NCBI GenBank assembly: GCA_019313025.1
Contig: JAFDCA010000085.1
Span: 1-12,613 of the forward strand
DNA from: Deltaproteobacteria bacterium
Lineage (GTDB): Bacteria; Desulfobacterota; Desulfobacteria; Desulfobacterales; UBA11574
Reading direction: 5' to 3'
Length of the DNA: 12,613 bases
Within the stretch, counting starts at the first letter, position 1; each line of letters starts with the position of its first letter. This document shows positions 7,701 to 12,613 of this stretch, piece after piece. A program made the translations under genes and the position numbers. Under the pieces are notes generated by a model. The model saw only the letters and a list, made by a program, of their open reading frames with translations, ran no database searches and had not been told where the DNA came from.

Positions 7701-8027
7701 TATGAGAATTTAAAGCACACCGGTGAGCTGCCCATCATCGGTGTCAATACTTTTCGTGATCCGGATACCGATTTGGAACAATTGAGCGAGTACCTTGAAT
7801 TGTCCAGAGCCACGGAAGTTGAAAAGAAATCTCAACTTAAACGACTGGAGGCATTCAAGAAACGACATAAAAAAGAATCAAATAACGCATTGCGGCGCCT
7901 TCAGAAGGTTGCCCTCTCAGGGGAGAACATTTTTGAAGAACTGATGGAGACCGTCAAGGTTTGCACTCTGGGTCAGATCACCCAGGCGTTGTATGATGTA
8001 GGGGGGAAGTATCGGAGAAATATGTAG
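4749..8027 (+). CDS. icmF: Fused isobutyryl-CoA mutase (B12-dependent, with G-protein chaperone domain)
   Basis: A 1092-residue protein with the full IcmF layout. An N-terminal B12-binding domain (about 13-145) has the cobalt-ligand His26 in [13 protein letters not shown] at 71-74 and a GGGGG turn at 100-104. A MeaB-like GTPase domain (about 200-415) has the P-loop GTGGAGKS at 208-215, [11 protein letters not shown] at 301-311 and NKYE at 348-351 where many GTPases have NKxD. A linker leads to the substrate-binding mutase barrel (about 530-1092) with SGYH at 774-777. The residues that set substrate are Phe595 (in TRMFAGEGD) and Gln739 (in DQGQNT), where methylmalonyl-CoA mutase has Tyr and Arg; this marks isobutyryl-CoA/n-butyryl-CoA specificity. 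IcmF enzymes are also known to interconvert isovaleryl- and pivalyl-CoA weakly. AGGAGG lies 4 bases before the ATG; the gene ends with tandem TAG TGA. Confidence 0.97.
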   Translation: MTTEVEVYKPKHPIRVVTATSLFDGHDASINIMRRLLQDTGIEVIHLGHNRSVHEIVDAAIQEDVQGLAVSSYQGGHMEFFKYIVDLLKERDVLHIKVFGGGGGVIIPEEIRELESYGVTKIYSPEDGAKMGLQGMINHMIKMMDFSTVNKTDFDFSVLSPENPFMVANLITAVEQAKAQGDGHLAPLRSRIQKKIGKRNIPVIGITGTGGAGKSSLTDEIILRILNDLKHIHLAIISSDPSRRKTGGALLGDRIRMNAIENPRVYMRSLATRGSQTEIPHALAETIEVAKAAGFDLIIAETAGIGQGDSSIVELVDVSIYVMTSEFGAATQLEKIDMLDFAHLIVVNKYEKRGGEDAVRDVRKQVQRNRKAWDKSTEEMPVYGTIASKFNDDGVTALYHGIIDALSEKKGIVLESSLFRPPSKTSTSKTIIIPPERIRYLAEISDTIRIYHQTTKNQADAVRKVWHLKEVASDVAGDSHAADTSQVLNRLKMEIEKAENRLQSETTRLLDEWEDIRETYTKDELTYRVRNREIRVPLYTMSLAHTKIPKIVLPKYKDPGEIYTWLREENIPGRFPFTSGVFPLKRVDEDPTRMFAGEGDPARTNRRFKLLSADAKAKRLSTAFDSVTLYGYDPDTRPDIYGKVGTSGVSICTLDDMKVLYDGFNLCAPNTSVSMTINGPAPIILAMFLNTAVDQQIDLFRARNGREPSKKEYNDIRSKALSDVRGTVQADILKEDQGQNTCIFSIEFALKMMGDIQKYFIENNVRNFYSVSISGYHIAEAGANPITQLALTLANGFTYVEYYLSRGMPIDSFAPNLSFFFSNGMDPEYTVIGRVARRIWSIAMKHKYRGSDRSQMLKYHVQTSGRSLHSQDIQLNDIRTTLQALCAIYDNCNSLHTNAFDEAITTPSHESVRRALAIQLIINQEWGLAKSENLNQGSFVVGELTRLVEEAVLAEFDRITERGGVLGAMETGYQRSKIQEESMYYENLKHTGELPIIGVNTFRDPDTDLEQLSEYLELSRATEVEKKSQLKRLEAFKKRHKKESNNALRRLQKVALSGENIFEELMETVKVCTLGQITQALYDVGGKYRRNM

Positions 8028-8048
8028 TGAATTTCAATGAGTTCGGTC

Positions 8049-8234
8049 CATCGCCATATATTTTTTAAAAAGGCGATATGAACCATAACATAGCAGTGTG
8101 ACCCAATATTTTAGGATGTGTGAAATATTTGAGGTCAAACGAATAAACAGTGCGAGACATCCAAAATATTGTGTCACTGTGACACATTGTTTTTAAAGAT
8201 AAACATATCGCCTTTTTAAAAACACATGGCGATG
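8049..8234. repeat. 186-bp imperfect palindrome with about 32-bp terminal inverted repeats (MITE-like)
   Basis: The ends 8049-8080 and 8204-8234 are inverted copies matching in about 29 of 32 aligned columns, starting CATCGCC and ending GGCGATG. A second inner pair, 8094-8119 with 8157-8179, matches in about 22 of 26 columns, leaving a loop near 8120-8156. Each outer arm is itself a partial palindrome (ATCGCC...TTTTTAAAAA...GGCGAT), and 8170-8186 holds the perfect palindrome TGTGTCACTGTGACACA. No target-site duplication is clear and no transposase is present. A miniature inverted-repeat element is the best reading; a long structured RNA between two operons is the alternative. Confidence 0.7.
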
Positions 8235-8274
8235 ATCTTTCACTTTTCATATTGGATGTAAACTCTTGTGCGAC

Positions 8275-8295
8275 TCCCGTTAAAAACAAACGGGA
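8275..8295. terminator. Short perfect hairpin, possible weak terminator
   Basis: TCCCGTT (8275-8281) and AACGGGA (8289-8295) form a seven-base stem around AAAAACA. Only TTT follows before CG, so as a factor-independent terminator for icmF it would be weak. Confidence 0.35.
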
Positions 8296-8418
8296 TTTCG
8301 TATCTGATTTAAAAAACATTATCCATGGAGCGATGCAACGAATAAAATTATCCCGCCCATCAATTAATGCATTTAAAAACTAACGACATAAGATCATCTT
8401 AAAATATATTTGAAAATC

Positions 8419-8447
8419 ATCTCTTAGAAGTTTTTGAACTATATAAT
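8419..8447 (+). promoter_or_regulatory. Promoter candidate for the thiolase operon
   Basis: A perfect TATAAT -10 box at 8442-8447 lies about 25 bases before the thiolase start. The -35 position at 17-base spacing (8419-8424, ATCTCT) is poor, so an activator may be needed or the start may lie elsewhere. No copy of the TetR operator is nearby. Confidence 0.4.
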
Positions 8448-8472
8448 GGAAAGAGAATAAAAGGAGATAAAC

Positions 8473-9648
8473 ATGAAAGAAGCAGTGATCGTAAGTGCAG
8501 TAAGAACACCATTGGGAAGTTTCAATGGTTCATTGGGGAATATCGGCGCAACCCAATTGGGTGCCGTGGTGATCGATGCAGCGGTTGAACGGGCAGGTAT
8601 TCAGAAAGATGATGTCAATGAGGTGATTATGGGGATGGTGCTTCCTTGCGGCTACGGACAGAATCCAGCCAGACAAGCTGCTGTTAAGGCTGATATGCCT
8701 TTTGGGGTTGAATGTATTACCGTGAACAAGGTTTGCGGTTCAGCATTAAAAGCGGTTATGCTGGCTGCCCAGGCGATTCAAGTGGGTGATGCGGATGTTG
8801 TGGTTGCAGGCGGAATGGAAAGCATGAGTATGGCCCCCTATTATCTTGAAAAAGCGCGTTTTGGATATCGCATGGGACCGGGGACTCTGGAAGATCACAT
8901 GGTTCATGACGGTCTCTGGGATATTGTCAACGATTTTCACATGGGAATTTCTAATGAACTATGTTCAGAAAAGTACAACGTGAGCCGCGAAGACCAGGAT
9001 CGTTATGCCGCAGAATCGTATATTCGTACCCTCGATGCCATCAGAAACAGTCGATTTAAAGAGGAAATCGTTCCTGTTGAAATTCCCCAGAGAAAAGGTG
9101 ATCCTATTGTTTTTGACCAGGATGAATGCCCCCGTGAAACGACCTATGAAGCCCTTTCAAAAATGAAACCGGCGTTTAAAAAGGACGGAAGGGGAACAGC
9201 CGGCAATGCATCCATCATCAGTGACGGTGCTGCAGCCGTGGTGGTTATGTCAAAGGACAAAGCCGAAACTCTGGGATGCCGAATCATGGCGACCATTGGC
9301 GCCCAGGCATCTTTTGGTATGGATATGAAATACCTTCTCGTGTCACCCATTTGGGCCATTCCCAAATGTTTGAAGAAGGAGGGGATATCCCTTTCGGATG
9401 TCGATCTTTTTGAGATCAACGAGGCGTTCAGCGGTTCTGCGGCGGCAGTGCTGAAGGAGCTTGGGCTGGATCATGCAAAAGTGAATGTAAACGGCGGAAG
9501 TGTCGCTTTGGGGCATCCCATCGGTGCCAGCGGATGTCGAGTGCTGGTATCCCTTTTGCATGAAATGATTCGACAGGACAAAAAGATCGGAGTTGCTTCG
9601 CTATGTCTCGGGGGTGGGGAAGGTGTTGCCATGGTGGTTAAAAGATAA
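8473..9648 (+). CDS. Acetyl-CoA acetyltransferase (thiolase)
   Basis: A 391-residue thiolase of standard length. It cleaves acetoacetyl-CoA with CoA to two acetyl-CoA, the last step of butyryl-CoA oxidation, and can run in reverse. The nucleophile is Cys88 in [11 protein letters not shown], with NEAF at about 315-318, His348 in GHPIGASG and Cys378 in CLGGGEG; the last two match the numbering of the Zoogloea enzyme. The HMG motif near 156-158 fits the short-chain biosynthetic/acetoacetyl type. The stretch usually reading GIGPVPAxRKAL is here [11 protein letters not shown] (about 304-314), a departure from well-known thiolases whose effect on substrate choice I cannot judge. AAGGAG lies six bases before ATG. 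It is the first gene of a run with the dehydrogenase directly behind it, whose ribosome site overlaps this stop codon. Confidence 0.95.
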   Translation: MKEAVIVSAVRTPLGSFNGSLGNIGATQLGAVVIDAAVERAGIQKDDVNEVIMGMVLPCGYGQNPARQAAVKADMPFGVECITVNKVCGSALKAVMLAAQAIQVGDADVVVAGGMESMSMAPYYLEKARFGYRMGPGTLEDHMVHDGLWDIVNDFHMGISNELCSEKYNVSREDQDRYAAESYIRTLDAIRNSRFKEEIVPVEIPQRKGDPIVFDQDECPRETTYEALSKMKPAFKKDGRGTAGNASIISDGAAAVVVMSKDKAETLGCRIMATIGAQASFGMDMKYLLVSPIWAIPKCLKKEGISLSDVDLFEINEAFSGSAAAVLKELGLDHAKVNVNGGSVALGHPIGASGCRVLVSLLHEMIRQDKKIGVASLCLGGGEGVAMVVKR

Positions 9649-9652
9649 GGAG
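9647..9652 (+). promoter_or_regulatory. Ribosome binding site setting the 3-hydroxybutyryl-CoA dehydrogenase start
   Basis: AAGGAG overlaps the thiolase TAA stop and lies six bases before ATG at 9659. This, with the family's N-terminus, fixes the start there rather than at the longer in-frame opening at 9593 inside the thiolase gene. Confidence 0.8.
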
Positions 9653-9658
9653 AAAAAA

Positions 9659-10510
9659 ATGGACATAACAACATTCGGTGTTATTGGTGCAGGTCAGATG
9701 GGAAACGGTATTGCTCAGGTTGCTGCTGTGAGCGGCTTTGAGGTAATCATGAGCGACATCAAGCGCGAATTGGTGGAAAAAGGCGTTGAAAGCATAAAGA
9801 AAAATTTAATGCGAAGTGTCGATAAAGGCAAAATGGCCAAAGAAGAGATGAATGCTGTTCTTCATCGGATTAGAACCAGCGTAGATATCAAAGATATGGC
9901 GTCTGTCGATTTTGTTGTGGAGGCTGCCACAGAAAATGAAACGATCAAGTTTCAGATATTTAAAGATCTGGATCAAATCTGTGAGTCTCATGTGATTCTG
10001 GCAACCAATACATCGTCCATTCCCATCGGACGGATTGCATCCCATACCGCACGACCAGATAAAATCATCGGGATGCATTTTATGAATCCCGTTCCGGTAA
10101 TGAAACTGATTGAGATCATCCGAGGACTGCGAACAACGGATGACACCTTTAACACCACATGGAACTTGGCTGTAAAGCTTGGTAAAACGCCGGCCGAAGC
10201 GAAGGATTACCCTGGTTTTATCATCAATCGAATCCTCATGCCCATGATCAATGAAGCGGTATACTGTCTGTATCATGGTGTGGGTTCCCGTGAAGACATC
10301 GACGCTGTCATGAAGCTGGGTGCGAATCACCCCATGGGCCCTCTGGCATTGGCGGATCTCATCGGATTGGATACCTGCCTGGCAATTATGGATACGCTTT
10401 TCGATGGATTTAAAGATTCAAAGTACCGGCCCTGTCCACTGCTCAAACAATATGTTGAGGCCGGTTGGTTGGGTAAAAAGACAGGGCAAGGATTTTATGA
10501 ATATACATAG
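9659..10510 (+). CDS. hbd: 3-hydroxybutyryl-CoA dehydrogenase (NAD(P)-dependent)
   Basis: Using the ATG at 9659 gives 283 residues, the usual length of Hbd-type single-domain enzymes. It oxidises 3-hydroxybutyryl-CoA to acetoacetyl-CoA, the substrate of the thiolase encoded just before it. The Rossmann motif VIGAGQMGNGIAQ is at 8-20, Asp33 at the end of the second strand suits NAD binding, and the catalytic set is Ser119 (ATNTSS), His140 (GMHFMNPVPVMKLIEII) with Glu152, and Asn190 (PGFIINRIL). The C-terminal dimerisation domain with NHPMGPLALADLIGLD at 223-238 is complete, and the protein ends in the family's KTGQGFYEY. The thiolase-dehydrogenase gap is 10 bases, so they are translated from one message. 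A 64-base gap follows before the regulator gene, with no clear promoter. Confidence 0.95.
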   Translation: MDITTFGVIGAGQMGNGIAQVAAVSGFEVIMSDIKRELVEKGVESIKKNLMRSVDKGKMAKEEMNAVLHRIRTSVDIKDMASVDFVVEAATENETIKFQIFKDLDQICESHVILATNTSSIPIGRIASHTARPDKIIGMHFMNPVPVMKLIEIIRGLRTTDDTFNTTWNLAVKLGKTPAEAKDYPGFIINRILMPMINEAVYCLYHGVGSREDIDAVMKLGANHPMGPLALADLIGLDTCLAIMDTLFDGFKDSKYRPCPLLKQYVEAGWLGKKTGQGFYEYT

Positions 10511-10574
10511 TATCTGTATTTGGAATTTGAACCATATTTTTAAGTTGTGGATAGTTGCTAAATAAGGAGGCGAT

Positions 10575-11126
10575 ATGGCCAAAAAGAAGTCAGAGGCCGT
10601 TGTTCCGGTGGGGAAGAAGATAAGAAAGGAACGGTTAAAAAAGAAGATGTCCTTAGATCGTGTTGCCAATGAAACCGGTTTTTCCATCGATTATCTCAAA
10701 GCGGTGGAAAGCGGGAAAAAAATTCCACCGGTGGGCGCCCTTTTGCAGATTGCAAGGGCGATGGAAATAGACTCCGGTTTTTTCCTTAAAGAACAGGAAA
10801 CGAGCTTAAGGCGTCGTATTAAAGCCTATACAAAACGTACGGAAAATTATGCTTATACGACCCTAACCCCCGGTGCCGAGAATAAACATTTAAAGGCTTT
10901 TAAAGTCTCAATCGACGCCATGACGGATCATAAAGGGGTGGGATACCAACACGAAGGTGAAGAATTTGTATACGTACTCACTGGAAAAATTGAAGTAATT
11001 GTAGGAGATCATATCAATATACTCGACGTTGGGGATTCGCTGCACTTTAATTCAGCGATACGGCATAAGTTGAGGAACATCGGAGAAGAAAAAGCCGAGT
11101 TGTTGGTGGTGATTTACGGCCCATAA
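10575..11126 (+). CDS. XRE-family regulator with C-terminal cupin sensor domain
   Basis: A 183-residue two-domain regulator. Residues about 12-70 are an XRE/Cro-type helix-turn-helix (IRKERLKKKMSLDRVANETG, then YLKAVESGKKIPPVGALLQIA). Residues about 105-182 form a cupin barrel: Y124-x-H126-x3-E130-x6-G137 in motif 1 and H164-x3-N168 in motif 2. The usual first metal ligand His is replaced by Tyr124, so metal binding may be altered or the pocket may sense an organic ligand. XRE-cupin proteins are common beside acyl-CoA synthetase and dehydrogenase genes, presumably sensing a pathway metabolite; that is association, not proof. AGGAGG lies four bases before ATG. It sits between the hydroxybutyryl-CoA and acyl-CoA dehydrogenase genes on the same strand, 34 bases before the latter, so it probably regulates its own operon. 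Confidence 0.9.
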   Translation: MAKKKSEAVVPVGKKIRKERLKKKMSLDRVANETGFSIDYLKAVESGKKIPPVGALLQIARAMEIDSGFFLKEQETSLRRRIKAYTKRTENYAYTTLTPGAENKHLKAFKVSIDAMTDHKGVGYQHEGEEFVYVLTGKIEVIVGDHINILDVGDSLHFNSAIRHKLRNIGEEKAELLVVIYGP

Positions 11127-11150
11127 CTAACTCGGAATACGGTTGTTAAA

Positions 11151-11154
11151 GGAG
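11151..11154 (+). promoter_or_regulatory. Ribosome binding site setting the start of the second acyl-CoA dehydrogenase
   Basis: GGAG lies six bases before ATG at 11161. The in-frame TTG at 11143 lies upstream of this site and has none of its own, so the ATG is preferred. Confidence 0.75.
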
Positions 11155-11160
11155 TCGTCC

Positions 11161-12327
11161 ATGTTTTTTAAGCTGACCGATGAGCAGATCATGATCCAAG
11201 CCATGGCCCGAGAGTTTTCAAGAAAAGTTGTGGCCCTTACCGCTGCGGAACGGGATCGAACCAAGGAATTTCCGTCTGAAAATTTAAAAAAGATGGGAGA
11301 ATTGGGACTCATGGGAATGATGGTCCCGTTTGAGTATGAAGGCTCAGGAGCCGATACGGTGAGCTATGTACTGGCCCTTTCAGAGATTGCTTACTCCTGT
11401 GCTTCAACCGCAGTGGTTATGTCGGTTCATAATTCCATAGTATGTGAAAGCATTTACCGGTTGGGAACCGAGGATCAAAAGGAAAGATATTTAAAACCCC
11501 TTGCCGCAGGGGATATTATCGGTGCCTTTGCTATGACCGAACCCCATGCGGGATCCGATCCGGTGAGGCAGTTGACCACGGCTGTTCGAAATGGTGATGA
11601 ATATATTATCAATGGCACAAAACGTTTTATTACATCGGGTCGGAATGCCGGTCTGGTAATTGTAACCGCCGTTACGGATGAAACAAAACGTCACCATGGC
11701 ATCAGTGCGTTTTTGGTTGAGAAGGGCATGCCTGGATTTGCCGTGGGCAACGAAGAAGATAAAATGGGGCTTCGGGCTTCCGATACAACGGATCTTATCT
11801 TTAAAAATTGCCGTGTTTCCGCTGAAAACATGCTGGGAAACGAAGGGGACGGATTCAAAATTGCCATGAAAGCATTAGACGGCGGACGTATTGGTATTGC
11901 AGCCCAATCGATAGGGGTTGCACGGGCGGCATTCGATGCGGCTGTTAAGTATGCGAAAAATCGAGAGCAGTTCGGACAGCCGATATCAAAATTCCAGGGT
12001 TTGAGATGGATCATTGCGGATATGGCTACCGAAATTGAGGCGGCTCAACAGTTGATGCTTTCCGCTGCGGCCATGAAGGACAGGGGTGAAAAATTTACCG
12101 CTCAGGCGTCTATGGCGAAACTGTTTGCTTCTGAGATGGTCAACCGGGTAACGTCCAAAGCGCTTCAAATGCACGGTGGATACGGATTTATTAAAGATTA
12201 TCCGGTTGAACGTTTTTACAGAGATGCCCGGGTGTTTACCATATATGAAGGAACTTCCGAGATACAGCGGGTAGTGATTTCGAATCATATTCTCAAAGAT
12301 AAACGCCGTCCGCATCACGGATCGTGA
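11161..12327 (+). CDS. Short-chain (butyryl-CoA-type) acyl-CoA dehydrogenase
   Basis: A 388-residue acyl-CoA dehydrogenase beginning MFFKLTDEQ. It would oxidise butyryl-CoA, the product of IcmF acting on isobutyryl-CoA, to crotonyl-CoA with FAD, giving electrons to an electron-transfer flavoprotein not encoded here. Seen are AMTEPHAGSD at 124-133, the RASDTTDL substrate loop at 205-212, NREQFGQPISKFQ at 267-279, and the catalytic Glu363 in IYEGTSEIQRVVI. ALDGGR (238-243) rather than LER-type sequence excludes the isovaleryl-CoA dehydrogenase arrangement. The motif set is that of SCAD/butyryl-CoA dehydrogenases. The C-terminus carries a short basic tail (KDKRRPHHGS) past the usual end. It is the last gene seen on the plus strand, 34 bases after the XRE-cupin gene. 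It shares the fold but differs widely from the minus-strand dehydrogenase, so the two probably serve different acyl-CoAs. Confidence 0.94.
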   Translation: MFFKLTDEQIMIQAMAREFSRKVVALTAAERDRTKEFPSENLKKMGELGLMGMMVPFEYEGSGADTVSYVLALSEIAYSCASTAVVMSVHNSIVCESIYRLGTEDQKERYLKPLAAGDIIGAFAMTEPHAGSDPVRQLTTAVRNGDEYIINGTKRFITSGRNAGLVIVTAVTDETKRHHGISAFLVEKGMPGFAVGNEEDKMGLRASDTTDLIFKNCRVSAENMLGNEGDGFKIAMKALDGGRIGIAAQSIGVARAAFDAAVKYAKNREQFGQPISKFQGLRWIIADMATEIEAAQQLMLSAAAMKDRGEKFTAQASMAKLFASEMVNRVTSKALQMHGGYGFIKDYPVERFYRDARVFTIYEGTSEIQRVVISNHILKDKRRPHHGS

Positions 12328-12613
12328 AAATCCGACATCTTTTTAAAAGCGGTTTCAAAATTTCCTGTTCGCTGATTTAAGACTTTTGTAAATCGCCAAT
12401 GCTATGATCTTAAAGTATATCTCACTCATTGGGTGACAAAATTTGTGTCGCTTTCAAATAAATACCTATCTATGTTGAATTGAGAACCCGGAGTTCAGAT
12501 CATCATCAAAATGGGACACAAGGCTTCTTTTCCTTTCACTTTTCATGCCTTTTCAATTAGTTAAAGCCTATTTACATTAAAGCATTCGATAAAGCGCTTC
12601 ATTTTATTGTTCC
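12328..12613. other. Non-coding tail after the last gene
   Basis: These 286 bases are AT-rich and hold no credible gene on either strand. I see no strong terminator hairpin with a T-run after the dehydrogenase stop. Small symmetric pieces such as AAGCGCTT near 12594 are too short to interpret. Confidence 0.6.

Larger units (their letters stand above)
8028..8472. other. 445-bp gap between icmF and the thiolase gene
   Basis: No credible gene. From left to right it holds a large imperfect palindrome (8049-8234), a short perfect hairpin (8275-8295), a small palindrome AAGATCATCTT (8390-8400) and a promoter candidate close to the thiolase start. The gap size and these elements suggest that the thiolase genes form a transcription unit separate from icmF. 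Confidence 0.7.

Noticed and set aside
4749..8027. DGHDAS instead of the textbook DxHxxG motif in the B12 domain
   Set aside because: As I recall, this variant is normal for the IcmF family, so it is not a sign of a broken cofactor site.
8065..8319. 84-codon minus-strand open frame between icmF and thiolase
   Set aside because: It lies mostly in the large palindrome and a hairpin; its composition reflects those repeats and it has no recognisable protein features.
9593..9658. 22-residue N-terminal extension of the 3-hydroxybutyryl-CoA dehydrogenase
   Set aside because: It overlaps the thiolase coding end, adds residues before the normal Rossmann start, and the AAGGAG site points to the ATG at 9659.
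12533..12546. 14-base CTTTCACTTTTCAT also present at 8237-8250
   Set aside because: One short low-complexity match between two AT-rich gaps is close to chance expectation in a window of this size and does not extend.

Overview
The window is a set of acyl-CoA breakdown genes arranged around one divergent control region, from a bacterium of moderate G+C. The combination of crotonases, acyl-CoA dehydrogenases, a fused B12-dependent acyl-CoA mutase and an XRE-cupin regulator is what I would expect of a Desulfobacterota (sulfate-reducer-like) fatty-acid oxidiser. That taxonomic guess is inference from gene content and sequence feel; no marker gene is present.

Left half, minus strand, read from 3484 down to the window edge: a crotonase-fold protein without the usual catalytic glutamates, an acyl-CoA dehydrogenase with a GTG start, a complete AUH-like enoyl-CoA/3-methylglutaconyl-CoA hydratase, and the first 197 residues of a biotin-dependent carboxyltransferase of the methylcrotonyl-CoA carboxylase type. 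The set resembles leucine (isovaleryl-CoA) degradation clusters, but the dehydrogenase carries the short-chain type of catalytic base and not the isovaleryl-CoA dehydrogenase arrangement, so the substrate is open.

Centre (3485-3913): a control region with two divergent promoters, each with a consensus TTGACA -35 box. Each is followed at or just past its predicted start by a copy of the same 18-bp palindrome (core CGAGCGCTCG). A TetR-family regulator gene follows on the plus strand and probably controls both directions.

Right half, plus strand: icmF (fused isobutyryl-CoA mutase with its own G-protein chaperone domain), a 445-bp gap holding a large imperfect palindrome and a promoter candidate, then thiolase, 3-hydroxybutyryl-CoA dehydrogenase, an XRE-cupin regulator and a short-chain acyl-CoA dehydrogenase. 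Together these would turn isobutyryl-CoA into butyryl-CoA, oxidise it to crotonyl-CoA, and convert 3-hydroxybutyryl-CoA through acetoacetyl-CoA to acetyl-CoA. The crotonyl-CoA hydration step has no gene on the plus strand; the intact hydratase of the minus operon could supply it. Electron-transfer flavoprotein, CoA ligase, biotin carboxylase and HMG-CoA lyase genes are not in the window.
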